Shown: positions 25,388 through 34,178, counted from the stretch's first letter. The stretch: DNA of 64,000 nucleotides from Streptomyces rhizosphaerihabitans (GCF_025399795.1 NZ_JAODTZ010000035.1:42387-106386); one strand, 5' to 3'. A program made the numbers and translations. The notes: generated by a model not told the origin, from the sequence alone.

Positions 25388-26707
25388 TCAGTGGCCCAGC
25401 AGCACCCTCAGCTCGGGCTGGAGCAGATCTCCGTGGGCCCGTACGAGGTCGTCGCACAGGTCCCAGATGCGCTCGACGGGGAGCGCGGCGGCCGTCGCGG
25501 GGTCGGCCATCGCGGCGTGCCGGATGTGGCGCGGCTCGTGATCGGTGGCCGCGCGGACCACCAGGTCGTTGACGGCGACGTACGCGCTGTTCAGTGCCGC
25601 GCACTGCGGCGGCAACGCGCCGACGCGGGTCGGCTGCACCCCCAACGCGTCGGTCAGGCAAGGGACTTCGACGACACAGTCCGCCGGGAGGTTGTCGATC
25701 AGGCCGCGGTTGGGCACATTGCCGTAGATCGTGCGCGGGGTACCCGTGAGCGTGCTGTGGATGATCTGCGGGGCGTACTCCAAAGTCCCCTCGACGGGGA
25801 GGGGCGCCCCGGCGGCCAGGGCCTCGCGGGTGCGCCGGTAACTCGCCGCGTTCTCCTCGATGATCTCCAGATAGGCCCCCACCGGCAGCCTGAGCCGCTC
25901 GATCTCGCTGTCGTGGTGGAGGTACCACGGCACGTACTCCGAGGAGTGCTCGCTCGTCTCGGTGGGGTAGTGGCCGAGGCGGCGGTACATGTCCACGCGG
26001 ACCCGGCGCAGCAGTCCCGGGTCCTTGGCGATGGCCTCGTCCAGGAGTGGGTAGAGGTCCTGGCCCGCGCGCTCGAAACGCAGTACCCACGCCTGGTGGT
26101 TGACCCCGGCGGCCAGATGGGTGACCTCCTCGAAGGGGACGCCGACGAGCTGGGCGAGGTCGTGCATCGTCCAGTACACCGAGTGGCACAGGCCGGTGAC
26201 GCGCAGCTTCGGCGCGATCCGGCTCAGGTAGAGGACGTTCATCGCCATGGGGTTGGTGTAGTTCAACAGCAGGGCGTCCGGGCAGAGTTCGGCCATGTCG
26301 GAGGCGAGCGCGCGGAGCACCGGGAAGGTGCGCAGCGCGCGGAAGATGCCGCCGATGCCGAGCGTGTCGCCGATGGTCTGGCGCAGTCCGTAGCGGGCGG
26401 GGATGTCGAAGTCGGTGCGGGTCGCCCCGTCCATGCCGACCTGGATGATGTTGATGACGAAGTCGGCGTCCGCCAGGGCCGAGCGGCGGTCGAGATGCGC
26501 GGTGATCGTGGGCTTGGCGCCGCGTACGCCGGCGATGTACCGGGCGGCGCCCTCCGCGGTGGCGAGCCGTTCCGGGTCGATGTCGTGCAACGCGATGCGG
26601 GCGTGGGCGAGTTCGGGGAACGTGAACAGGTCGGCCAGCAGTCCCTGGGTGAAGACCACACTCCCGGCTCCGATGAAGGCGATCTTCGCGGGGGTGACGT
26701 CGTTCAT
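25388..26707 (-). CDS. GH4 family glycosidase (alpha-galactosidase-like)
   Basis: 439 aa. The NAD-binding start KIAFIGAGSVVFTQGLLADLF, LNYTNPMAMNVLYL, GLCHSVYWT and GVNHQAWVLRF are GH4 hallmarks. GH4 enzymes cleave glycosides by an NAD- and Mn-dependent oxidation-elimination route, and the CHS metal-site motif is the one found in alpha-galactosidases (MelA). No signal peptide, so it acts in the cytoplasm on imported sugars. Start ATG 26707 overlaps the stop of the PfkB gene by 4 bp and has AGGAG upstream. It is the last gene of the six-gene GH114-ABC operon, so its substrate may be an alpha-galactosaminide rather than plain galactose; that is inference. Confidence 0.9.
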   Translation of the reverse strand: MNDVTPAKIAFIGAGSVVFTQGLLADLFTFPELAHARIALHDIDPERLATAEGAARYIAGVRGAKPTITAHLDRRSALADADFVINIIQVGMDGATRTDFDIPARYGLRQTIGDTLGIGGIFRALRTFPVLRALASDMAELCPDALLLNYTNPMAMNVLYLSRIAPKLRVTGLCHSVYWTMHDLAQLVGVPFEEVTHLAAGVNHQAWVLRFERAGQDLYPLLDEAIAKDPGLLRRVRVDMYRRLGHYPTETSEHSSEYVPWYLHHDSEIERLRLPVGAYLEIIEENAASYRRTREALAAGAPLPVEGTLEYAPQIIHSTLTGTPRTIYGNVPNRGLIDNLPADCVVEVPCLTDALGVQPTRVGALPPQCAALNSAYVAVNDLVVRAATDHEPRHIRHAAMADPATAAALPVERIWDLCDDLVRAHGDLLQPELRVLLGH

Positions 26708-27735
26708 GTACGGCTCCTGGTGTCGCTGGTGCGAGGGGTTTCCGAAGTGCCCGGGTATTCGGTGGTGTTCGGGGCGTTCGCGCCGGGAGGGATGCCCGGG
26801 CTGTCCGCGCGGATCGCGGCGCGGGCCTCGTCCCAGGTGGGCTGCGCCGCCGTACCGCCGTGCGCCCGCGTCGACAGCGAACCGCAGGCGGCGGCCACCG
26901 TGAGCGCGGAGCGCAGGTCCAGTCCCCGCAGGGTCGCGGCGACGAATCCGGCGTCGAAGCTGTCGCCCGCGCCGACCGTGTCCACGGGGTCGACGGACAC
27001 GGCCGGGGCGCGTGACAGTTCGGCCCCCGCGCAGGCGAGGGCGCCGTTCGCGCCGTCCTTGACGACGACCGTCGGTCCCCGCCCGGCCAGGAGGGCGGCG
27101 GCAGCGGCCGGTTCGGGCTCCCCGGACAGCGCGTGCGCCTCCGCCGCGTTGGGCAGCAGGAAGTCGGTGAACTTCAGTACCGGGTCCAGGAGTTCGTGGT
27201 CCCAGCAACCCGCGGGGTCGTCATTGGTGTCGAGTGAGGTCGTCGCGCCCGTCTCCCGTGCCAGGCCGAACACCGAGGCCAGCGACCGCGCCAGACGGGG
27301 CATCAGGAAGAACGAAGCCGCGTGCACATGCCGGGAGGCCGCGATCAACTCCCGCGGCACGTCCTCGGGGCCCGTCGCCGTGAGACAGCCGGGCGCCGTG
27401 AGGATGGCCCGGTCCCCGTCCCCGGCCGTGACGACCGTCGTGAGCGGCGTGGGCAGGACCGGGTCCGTGACCAGGAAGCCGACGTCGACGCCGCGCCCGG
27501 CGAGCGCCTCGCGCACGAAGACGCCCGCGGGATCGTCCCCGACCCGGCCCGCGAAAGCGACCCGCAGCCCGAGCCGCGCGGCCCCGCACGCCATGATCGC
27601 CGCGGAGCCGCCCAGCACCAACCCGGCGTGCTCGACGAGCTGTTCGCGCTGCCCGAACTCCAGGGGGCCGCGCAGCGGGCCGACCACGACATCCGGATTG
27701 GCGTCGCCGACGACCAGGAGATCGAAGGATTTCAT
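26704..27735 (-). CDS. PfkB family carbohydrate kinase
   Basis: 343 aa of the ribokinase/PfkB fold. LLVVGDANPDVVVGPL is the N-terminal strand, GGSAAIMACGAARLGLRVAFAGRVGDDPAG is the PfkB signature 1 region, and VDPVDTVGAGDSFDAGFVAATLRG is signature 2 with the catalytic Asp. It phosphorylates a sugar or sugar derivative with ATP. It sits between the ABC permeases and the GH4 gene, 6 bp after the permease stop, so it probably activates the monosaccharide released by GH4 (for example a galactosamine or tagatose-type sugar). The C-terminal tail beyond ~315 is low-complexity. Confidence 0.9.
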   Translation of the reverse strand: MKSFDLLVVGDANPDVVVGPLRGPLEFGQREQLVEHAGLVLGGSAAIMACGAARLGLRVAFAGRVGDDPAGVFVREALAGRGVDVGFLVTDPVLPTPLTTVVTAGDGDRAILTAPGCLTATGPEDVPRELIAASRHVHAASFFLMPRLARSLASVFGLARETGATTSLDTNDDPAGCWDHELLDPVLKFTDFLLPNAAEAHALSGEPEPAAAAALLAGRGPTVVVKDGANGALACAGAELSRAPAVSVDPVDTVGAGDSFDAGFVAATLRGLDLRSALTVAAACGSLSTRAHGGTAAQPTWDEARAAIRADSPGIPPGANAPNTTEYPGTSETPRTSDTRSRT

Positions 27736-27741
27736 GGTGGC

Positions 27742-28572
27742 CTAACCCTTCAGGCCGCTCGAAGTGAGCGACTGGACAAAGGTCTTCTGCGCCAGCAGGA
27801 ACGCGACCAGAACGGGCAGCACGGTGATCACATTGCCCGCCATCACCGCCGACCACCGCGTGTGGTGCAGTCCCTGGAACGTCGTCAGACCGAGTTGCAG
27901 CGTGTACTGGGTGTCGTGGTTGATCGCGATGAGCGGCCAGGACAGGTCGTTCCAGGTGCTCAGGAACGTCAGCACCGCGACCGTGGCCAGCGCCGGCCGG
28001 GCCAGCGGCAGCACGATCGAGAACAGCACCCGCAGCCGCGAACACCCGTCGATCCAGGCCGCCTCCTCCATCTCCCGGGGCAGCGCGAGGAAGAACTGCC
28101 GGAACAGGAAGACCGCGAACGGGGTGACGAGTGACGGCACGATCAGCGCGCCGAGCGTGTCGATGAGACCCAGTTCCTTCATCACCAGGAAGGTCGGGAT
28201 CATCGTGAGCTGGAACGGGATCACCATCGTCGCCAGCATCAGTCCGAGCAGCGCCCGCGATCCGGCGAACCGCATCCGCGCGAAGGCATAGCCGCCGAGC
28301 GCCCCCAGCAGCAGATTCGACAGGACGGCCGCGGCCGCGACGATCAGTGAATTGGCGAACCAGCGGGGGAACATCGCGTTCCCGAGCACATACCGGTAGC
28401 CGCCCAGGTCGATCCCCTTGGGCCACAGCGCGGGCGGGAACCGGTTGATCTCCGCGTTGGACATCACCGAGCTGAGCGCCAGCCACACCAGCGGCAGCGC
28501 GAAGCACAGGGTCAGCGGCGCCAGCAGCAGATGCCAGCCGCTCGGCCTGCGGGAGGTCGTGGGTGAACTCAT
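27742..28572 (-). CDS. Carbohydrate ABC transporter permease (MalG-like)
   Basis: 276 aa with six membrane helices and the permease coupling motif EEAAWIDGCSRLRVLFSIVLPLARPALATVAVL (EAAxxDG...LP). It belongs to the MalG/UgpE type and forms a channel with the upstream permease. Its start overlaps that gene's stop by 4 bp. No ATPase subunit is encoded in the operon, as is common in Streptomyces, where a shared MsiK-type ATPase energises many sugar importers. Confidence 0.93.
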   Translation of the reverse strand: MSSPTTSRRPSGWHLLLAPLTLCFALPLVWLALSSVMSNAEINRFPPALWPKGIDLGGYRYVLGNAMFPRWFANSLIVAAAAVLSNLLLGALGGYAFARMRFAGSRALLGLMLATMVIPFQLTMIPTFLVMKELGLIDTLGALIVPSLVTPFAVFLFRQFFLALPREMEEAAWIDGCSRLRVLFSIVLPLARPALATVAVLTFLSTWNDLSWPLIAINHDTQYTLQLGLTTFQGLHHTRWSAVMAGNVITVLPVLVAFLLAQKTFVQSLTSSGLKG

Positions 28573-29531
28573 CGGACCGCTCCTTCGCTACGTTCCCGCC
28601 GGCGCCGTACGAGGTGCAGCGCCCCGCCCGCCACCAGCAGGGCGAGGGCGAGGACGTACGCCGCCGCGGCCCCGTAGCCCGCGGTGAACATCTGGAACGC
28701 CTGCTGCCAGACGAAGTAGACGACCACGCCGGTCGATCCGAGCGGTCCGCCCTTCGTCGTCACATAGATGAGGTCGAACACCTGGAGCGCCGTGATCAGT
28801 TGCCACAGCAGCAGGAACACGGTGACCGGAGTGAGGGTGGGCAGGATGATGTGGCGCAGTACCCGCCAGCGGCCCGCCCCGTCGATGCGCGCGGCCTCCA
28901 CGAGTTCGGGCGGGACGTCCTGGAGCGCGGCCAGATAGACGACGACACAGAAGCCGACGCCGCTCCACAGCGAGATCAGCACCAGCAGATAGATCGCCTG
29001 GTCCGGGTCGGTGAGAAAGCCCTGCGGGGAGAGCCCGAGCTTGTGCAGCAGGGAGTTCGCGACACCGAACTCCGGGTCGAGGATGAACGAGAACAGCACG
29101 CCCTGCGCGGTCGCCGACACCACGAACGGAACGAAGACGAGCGTGCGGTAGAGGCCGATGAACCGGATACGGCGGTTCAGCGCCAGCGCGAGCGCCAGCC
29201 CGCCGAGCAGGCTGAGCGGCACGTACAGGGCGGTGTACAGCAGCGTATTGCCCACGGCCGTACGGAAGTTGGGGTCCTGGAACAGAGCCCGGTAGTTGTC
29301 GAGGCCGACCCAGCGGCCCGGGGTGACCAGATCGTCGGCACGGAACGAGAGCAGCAGCGACCAGACGACGGGCACGATGCTCAGACCGAGGATCACGACG
29401 ACCGCGGGGCTGATGAACGCCCAGGCGGTGGCCGTCTCGCGACGGGTACGGCGGCGGGCGGCGCGTCGCGCGGCGGCCGGGGCCGGCGCGGCGCCGGGTG
29501 CGAGCGTGAGGGCGCGGGGAAGGGTGGACAT
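28569..29531 (-). CDS. Carbohydrate ABC transporter permease (MalF-like)
   Basis: 320 aa. An Ala/Arg-rich N terminus precedes six membrane helices; the coupling motif is ELVEAARIDGAGRWRVLRHIILPTLTPVTVFLL. It is the MalF/UgpA-type partner of the following permease. Start ATG 29531 with GGAGG about 5 nt upstream. It lies 48 bp downstream of the solute-binding lipoprotein gene. Confidence 0.93.
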   Translation of the reverse strand: MSTLPRALTLAPGAAPAPAAARRAARRRTRRETATAWAFISPAVVVILGLSIVPVVWSLLLSFRADDLVTPGRWVGLDNYRALFQDPNFRTAVGNTLLYTALYVPLSLLGGLALALALNRRIRFIGLYRTLVFVPFVVSATAQGVLFSFILDPEFGVANSLLHKLGLSPQGFLTDPDQAIYLLVLISLWSGVGFCVVVYLAALQDVPPELVEAARIDGAGRWRVLRHIILPTLTPVTVFLLLWQLITALQVFDLIYVTTKGGPLGSTGVVVYFVWQQAFQMFTAGYGAAAAYVLALALLVAGGALHLVRRRRERSEGAVR

Positions 29532-29579
29532 GACGGCCTCCTTCAGCCGGAAGTCGGCTGGGAACGTCTGAAGTCGGGG

Positions 29580-30872
29580 TCACCGGGGGATGAGCAGGGC
29601 CGCGTCGGCCGTGTCGGCGCACCGGCGGATGGCGTGGGCGGGGGAGTCCTTGCCGAGCAGGACCGAGACGATCGCCTCGCCGAGAGCCTGGGAGATCTGA
29701 GGGTAGGCCGCGTGCACGGGCCGGACCCGGGCGGAGGTCAGTGTTTCGGTGAACACGTCGAGTCCCGTGGTCGTCGCGGAGTGCTTCCGCCACTCCGGCC
29801 GCCGGGCGGTGGCCGAACTGAGCGGGAGGCTGCCGGCCGAGATGCCCCAGCGCGCGTCCTGGGCCGGCCGGCTCATCCAGCTCACGAACTCGACGGCGGC
29901 CCGGGAACGGGCCGAACCGTTGTCGAACACGGTCCAGGTGTCCGGCCCTGAGATGGTGATCGGCCTGCCGTTGTACGTCGGCAGCGGTACGACGTCGTAG
30001 TCGATCTTCGCGGTGATGATGTCCGGCAGCTCCCAGGGCCCGGTCGCCACCATCGCCATCCGGCCGCCCAGGAAGACCTGGTACATCTGCTCGCTGCCGG
30101 GTTTCGGGTCGACGTACACGCTCCTGTCGTGGGTCAGCCGGGCGAGGGTCCCCAGGGCCTTCGTGCCCTGCTCGGCGAAGCCGATGCCCTTGCCGTCGGC
30201 GGCGACGACCTCGCCGCCGAGGTCCCAGATCATGGGCCACAGCCGCCAGACGGTGTCCTCGTCGCCCGTGCCCGGCCAGCCCGTGCCGAACACCCCGCGC
30301 CCGGAGTCGGTGAGCCTGCGCGCGGTGTCGACGAACTCGTCCCAGCTCCAGCCCGGCTTCGGGTAGGGGACCCCGGCCTGCCGGAACAGCTTCTTGTTGT
30401 AGACGACGGCCAGCGAGTCGAGCACCGCCGGGGCGGCGCGCACCTTGCCGTTGACGGTGACCGCGTCCCGTACCGGCGCCCAGAAGGAGTTCCACGGCGG
30501 GGTGCCGTGGTGCAGCGCGGTCGTCAGGTCGACGACCCGGGGGCTGCGCGCGACGCTCGCCAGGTCCGAGCCGAAGATGTAGGCGATGTCGGGGTACGAG
30601 CCGGCGGCGAGCGCGGCCGTCACCTTCTGGAGCATCGCGTCGGCCAGCACCCCGCCGCCCGAACTGTCCACGCGGATGCGCGGATGTGTGCGGTTGAACT
30701 CGTCCACCAGCGCCTCCACGGCCTTCCTGGCCGTGTCGTTCTGGCCGTGCCACAGCTCGACGGTCACTCTGCCGTCGGCACCGACGCCGTCCGAGGGGCC
30801 GCCGCAGCCGGCGAGAGCCCCCGCGGCCGCCGCGCCCAGGAGCAGCCGGCGCCGCGCGATCGCGCGTGTCAT
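29580..30872 (-). CDS. Extracellular sugar-binding lipoprotein of ABC importer
   Basis: 430 aa. The signal peptide MTRAIARRRLLLGAAAAGALAGC ends in a lipobox (LAGC); the twin Arg-Arg also hints at Tat export. The mature part begins VTVELWHGQNDTARKAVEALVDEFNRTHPRIRV and has YPDIAYIFGSDLA and MVATGPWELPDI, typical of family 1 solute-binding proteins for oligosaccharides. Start ATG 30872 lies 11 bp after the GH114 stop, so both extracellular proteins are co-transcribed and presumably act on the same polymer. Confidence 0.92.
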   Translation of the reverse strand: MTRAIARRRLLLGAAAAGALAGCGGPSDGVGADGRVTVELWHGQNDTARKAVEALVDEFNRTHPRIRVDSSGGGVLADAMLQKVTAALAAGSYPDIAYIFGSDLASVARSPRVVDLTTALHHGTPPWNSFWAPVRDAVTVNGKVRAAPAVLDSLAVVYNKKLFRQAGVPYPKPGWSWDEFVDTARRLTDSGRGVFGTGWPGTGDEDTVWRLWPMIWDLGGEVVAADGKGIGFAEQGTKALGTLARLTHDRSVYVDPKPGSEQMYQVFLGGRMAMVATGPWELPDIITAKIDYDVVPLPTYNGRPITISGPDTWTVFDNGSARSRAAVEFVSWMSRPAQDARWGISAGSLPLSSATARRPEWRKHSATTTGLDVFTETLTSARVRPVHAAYPQISQALGEAIVSVLLGKDSPAHAIRRCADTADAALLIPR

Positions 30873-30883
30873 CCCGGCCCCCG

Positions 30884-31843
30884 TCAGCGGGTCTTGCGGA
30901 CGTAGTCCGCGCTGCCGGGTGTCGAGACCATGACGTCCCGGCGCACGATGCTCAGCCGGTTGCCGAAGGCCGAACGGGCCTTGCGCAGACCGCTGTCGGT
31001 GTACTCGATGACCACCACCCGGTCGTGGAACGCCTTCGCGTACTCGCCGCACTCGTCGTACTCGCCGCACTCCTCCGCCACCGCGAAGTCGAGCCCGGTC
31101 CGCGATCTGAGCCCCGCCAGTTCGACGGTGTTCTTCTGCCCGATGGCCAGATGCCGGGCGTGCGCGTGCCGCGACAGCAGGGTGATGAACGCGGTGGCGT
31201 CGGCCGGGGTCAGCAGCTTCCGGGAGCGGGTGTAGCTGTCGTAGTTGTCCGGCTCGATCGCGTCGAATCCCTTGGTGGCGCAGTCGTCGATCCACCGGTC
31301 GACGCGCGCGGCCACCCGCTTGCGCTTGGCCGGCGTGCGGATGTCGAGCAGTGCCTCGTTCCAGTCCTGGTCGACGACGACCTTGCCGTGCGCGTCCCGC
31401 AGCAGCAGGTCGGCCGGCCATTGTCCGCGTTCCTCCGGCTGTGCCTGGAAGGCGTTGACGTAGCAGATGTTGTACAGGCCGGGCGCCGGGGACGACGAGC
31501 GGTCGCGACTGACGACGCGCACACCGGCGGCCGGAGGATAGGCACCGCCGATCTGGTAGTCGAACCCCGCGTGCAGCGGAGGGAGTTTCACGGCAGTTGT
31601 CGTCGGGCCGGGCCGGGGCGTCGGTTTCGGCGATGTGGTCGCCGTTTCGACCGGCGCCGAGGGATCGGCCGTGGTTCCGGAGGCCGTCGGCGCGGCGGCC
31701 GGGGCCTTGGACGGTGTGCTCGGGCGCTTCGGCGAGGCGCTCGTGTCCTTGCCCGAGTCGCAGCCCGCGAGTGTCAGAAGACCGGCCAGGGCCGTGGCTG
31801 TGCCCAGAACTCCGGCGCGGAGAACACGTTTGACGGGGGGCAT
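30884..31843 (-). CDS. GH114 endo-alpha-1,4-polygalactosaminidase-like lipoprotein
   Basis: 319 aa. MPPVKRVLRAGVLGTATALAGLLTLAGC is a lipoprotein signal, followed by a Ser/Thr/Pro-rich linker (~60 residues) and a TIM-barrel domain: GFDYQIGGAYPP, LYNICYVNAFQAQPEERGQWP, KGFDAIEPDNYDSY and AVAEECGEYDECGEY. These are the GH114 landmarks; acidic residues in AIEPDN and AVAEE are the likely catalytic positions. The family hydrolyses alpha-1,4-linked galactosamine polymers such as fungal galactosaminogalactan. Start ATG 31843 with GGAG 5 nt upstream. It is the first gene of the operon with the ABC importer, kinase and GH4 enzyme. A short ECGEYDECGEY duplication is visible. Confidence 0.85.
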   Translation of the reverse strand: MPPVKRVLRAGVLGTATALAGLLTLAGCDSGKDTSASPKRPSTPSKAPAAAPTASGTTADPSAPVETATTSPKPTPRPGPTTTAVKLPPLHAGFDYQIGGAYPPAAGVRVVSRDRSSSPAPGLYNICYVNAFQAQPEERGQWPADLLLRDAHGKVVVDQDWNEALLDIRTPAKRKRVAARVDRWIDDCATKGFDAIEPDNYDSYTRSRKLLTPADATAFITLLSRHAHARHLAIGQKNTVELAGLRSRTGLDFAVAEECGEYDECGEYAKAFHDRVVVIEYTDSGLRKARSAFGNRLSIVRRDVMVSTPGSADYVRKTR

Positions 31844-32218
31844 GTCCGCTCCATCAATCGCGAGTACGTCCCCGCCTCGGACGCTGCGAGCGATCCTGGC
31901 GACTTTGGCCGGACTTGAACCTGGTCCGTTACCGGCTGGGCGTACCTCTGCGTGCCGGGTCGCACCACGGCACGCCAGGATCAAATCGTGCGTGCCCGAC
32001 TTCGTCAAGGGCCTGCCTCCGCCACGGGCACCCGCCGGCCCGCGGTCCCGCACGTCGGGGACGCGGGCCGGTCACTTGACGGATGTCCTCGCCGGGGAAG
32101 TGCCCCGATGGCGGAACGGACGGCGGCGGCACGCGGCTTCACCGGCACCCGGCACTTCGACCGGGTTCTCCCCGCTGGCGGCGCGGGACGCCGCCGGGTG
32201 TCTTTCGGCCATGTCCCC
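31844..32218. other. 375-bp upstream region of the GH114 operon, structured
   Basis: GATCCTGGCG (31892-31901) and CGCCAGGATC (31973-31982) form a 10-bp perfect inverted repeat enclosing ~70 nt. On the minus strand the enclosed RNA can fold a GTGCCG/CGGCAC hairpin and contains GGTTCAAGTCC (31921-31911), identical to a tRNA T-loop consensus, followed by GCCA. The T-stem and acceptor do not pair properly, so I do not call a tRNA. A minus-strand CAGGAT box (31898-31893) about 45 nt before the start codon could be the operon's -10. Confidence 0.45.
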
Positions 32219-32725
32219 TTAAGGGTGGGGGTGATGCGGCGGATGCGGGGGTGGGGGCGGGATCGTCGTGACGTCCGGTGCCGGTTCGGGCCAGACGAGC
32301 AGTACCGGGCAGGGCGCGTGGTCGACGACGAAACGACCGGCCGGTCCCAGACTGTGCGGGCCGAGCCGGCTGCGGTCGCCGTCGCGGGCCAGCACGAGCA
32401 GACCGGCGCCCTCGGCGGCGGCGACCACCTCCCGCTCGACCCGGCCGGTGCGCTCCAGCCGCGTCGCCGGGCCCTCGAGCCGCTCGGCCGCCGCGTCGAG
32501 GAGCTCGGCGGCGGAGGCCGTACCGAGGGTCTCCAACAGGTCGCCCGGATCGGGCTCGGAGCGCCCGCGGCCGAGGAGCCCCGCGAAGGCACCGTGCGCG
32601 AGACCGGGCACCCCGGGGTCCGCGACATGCAGCAGCACCACGTCCGTCGCGCCGGGAGCGTGCGTACGTACGGCGTCCACGCACGCGGGCCAAGTTCCCT
32701 CGACCAGCCAGACGACCACCCGCAT
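32219..32725 (-). CDS. Universal stress protein (UspA-like)
   Basis: 168 aa. MRVVVWLVEGTWPACVDAVRTHAPGATDVVLLHVADPG and GLLVLARDGDRSRLGPHSLGPAGRFVVDHAPCPVLLVWP follow the Usp fold, with the last block corresponding to the ATP-binding GxxGxxxxxxxxxG(S/T) region in degenerate form. The tail is an unusual Pro/His run ending HPPHHPHP, which could bind metal. Start ATG 32725 is preferred over 32731 because GGAGG is 9 nt upstream. The gene is coupled to the upstream permease, whose stop overlaps ATG 32731. Confidence 0.78.
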   Translation of the reverse strand: MRVVVWLVEGTWPACVDAVRTHAPGATDVVLLHVADPGVPGLAHGAFAGLLGRGRSEPDPGDLLETLGTASAAELLDAAAERLEGPATRLERTGRVEREVVAAAEGAGLLVLARDGDRSRLGPHSLGPAGRFVVDHAPCPVLLVWPEPAPDVTTIPPPPPHPPHHPHP

Positions 32726-32730
32726 GTCCA

Positions 32731-34005
32731 TCAGCCTCCGATGAAGTGGAGCGAGACCCACAGCGCCAGTACGGCGGGGACCAGCGCCGCAGGTACGGCG
32801 ATCAGGCCCAGCCGGGTGAACTCCTTGAGATCGACGCCGTGTTCGTGCTGATGCACGATACGTCGCCACAGCAGTGTCGCCAGCGAACCGGCGTACGTCA
32901 GATTGGGCCCGATGTTGACGCCCAGCAGCACGGCCAGCACCGCGCCCGCGCCCGAGTCGGCGGCCAGCGGCAGCAGGACGAGGACCGCGGGCAGGTTGTT
33001 GATCAGATTGGCCAGTACGGCGGCGATCGCGGCGATGCCGAGCAGCGCCGCCGGCGAGCCGCCCTCCGGGAGGAGGCTGTCGAGCGCGTCGGCCAGACCG
33101 TTGTCGACCACCGCACGGACGACGATGCCGAGCGCGAGGACGAAGGCGAGGAAGGACGGCGCGGCGGCGCGCACCACGGTGAGCGCGGTGGTGCGGCGGC
33201 GGACGAGGGCGCGGGTGGCAAGGACGAGCGCTCCCGCCGCGGCGGACCAGGCCGGGTCGATGCCGACCGCCGACGCGAGGACGAAACCGGCCAGGGTGCA
33301 GCCCACGGTGATCAGCGCGAACAGCGGCAGGTCCGGCGGCTCCTCGGCCCGTTGGGGGAGTGCGCCCGCCGCGAGGTCACGGGCGAAGAAGCGCCGGAAG
33401 ACCACGTACTCGGCGCCGATCGCGACCAGCCAGGGCAGCACCATCAGCGCGGCGAACCGGGTGAAGCTCAGACCGCTGGCGGTGAACGCGAGCAGGTTCG
33501 TGAGGTTGGAGACCGGCAGGAGCAGCGAGGCGGTGTTCGACAGGTGGGTGCACGCGTACACATGCGGCTTCGGGCGGGTTCCCATCCGCGCCGCCGTCGC
33601 GAACACGACGGGGGTGAGCAGCACGATGGTGGCGTCCAGACTGAGCACCGCCGTGATCGCCGAAGCGAGCGCGAAGACCGCGGTCAGCAGGCGGCCGGGC
33701 TGCCCCGCGGCCCAGCGGGCCATCCACGCGCCGCAGGCCTGGAAGAGCCCTTCGTCGTCGCAGAACTTGGCCAGGACGAGGACCGCCGCGAGGAAGCCGA
33801 TCACCGGACCCAGATGTGCGGCCTCCGCGCGGACGTGGTCCCAGGAGATCGCCCCCGTCGCCAGGACAAGACCGGCGGCGGGCACGGCCACCACCGCCTC
33901 GGGCCAGTCGAACGGCCGCACCACCGCGCAGACGAGGACGGCCGCGAGCAGCACGACGGACAGCGTCTCGGCGAACGGACTGCCGAGGGCCGCGGCGAGC
34001 GGCAC
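32731..34005 (-). CDS. ArsB/SLC13-type ion permease
   Basis: 424 aa with 11-12 membrane helices. CDDEGLFQACGAWMARWA, SLDATIVLLTPVVFATAARMG, HLSNTASLLLPVSNLTNLLAF and LINNLPAVLVLLPLA are the paired hairpin-loop motifs (SNTASLLLPVSN; NNLPAVL) of the ion transporter superfamily containing ArsB, NhaD and SLC13 carriers. The transported ion may be arsenite, sodium or a dicarboxylate; no arsR/arsC neighbour is present, so arsenite is not favoured by context. GTG 34005 start. Co-transcribed with the Usp-like gene. Confidence 0.8.
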   Translation of the reverse strand: MPLAAALGSPFAETLSVVLLAAVLVCAVVRPFDWPEAVVAVPAAGLVLATGAISWDHVRAEAAHLGPVIGFLAAVLVLAKFCDDEGLFQACGAWMARWAAGQPGRLLTAVFALASAITAVLSLDATIVLLTPVVFATAARMGTRPKPHVYACTHLSNTASLLLPVSNLTNLLAFTASGLSFTRFAALMVLPWLVAIGAEYVVFRRFFARDLAAGALPQRAEEPPDLPLFALITVGCTLAGFVLASAVGIDPAWSAAAGALVLATRALVRRRTTALTVVRAAAPSFLAFVLALGIVVRAVVDNGLADALDSLLPEGGSPAALLGIAAIAAVLANLINNLPAVLVLLPLAADSGAGAVLAVLLGVNIGPNLTYAGSLATLLWRRIVHQHEHGVDLKEFTRLGLIAVPAALVPAVLALWVSLHFIGG

Positions 34006-34068
34006 GGCGCCGTACGCGCCGGAGATTCCGGGGGCGAGTGGGCTGTTCAGGATCGGGTCCTCCGGGCG

Positions 34069-34090
34069 GTGATGGCGGCACCCCCATCAC
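34069..34090. promoter_or_regulatory. Inverted repeat upstream of the permease-usp operon
   Basis: GTGATGG (34069-34075) and CCATCAC (34084-34090) form a 7-bp perfect dyad with an 8-bp spacer, 64-85 nt upstream of GTG 34005. Candidate operator. Confidence 0.4.
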
Positions 34091-34105
34091 ATCAGATGGG
34101 ACACT

Positions 34106-34133
34106 GCGCGCCCGCGCGCGCCCGCGCGCGCCC
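34106..34133. repeat. Alternating CG simple repeat
   Basis: Nearly three copies of CCCGCGCGCG in a row, in the 173-bp gap between the permease start and the SpoIIE-type phosphatase stop. Confidence 0.7.
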
Positions 34134-34178
34134 ACTCCGCGTCGGCGCCCTGCCCCGCTCCCCACCCCCGGACGGCTC

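Noticed and set aside
31886..31990. tRNA gene on the minus strand
   Set aside because: The T-loop word and GCCA are present, but T-stem and acceptor stem do not pair and no anticodon arm can be drawn; kept only as a low-interest finding.
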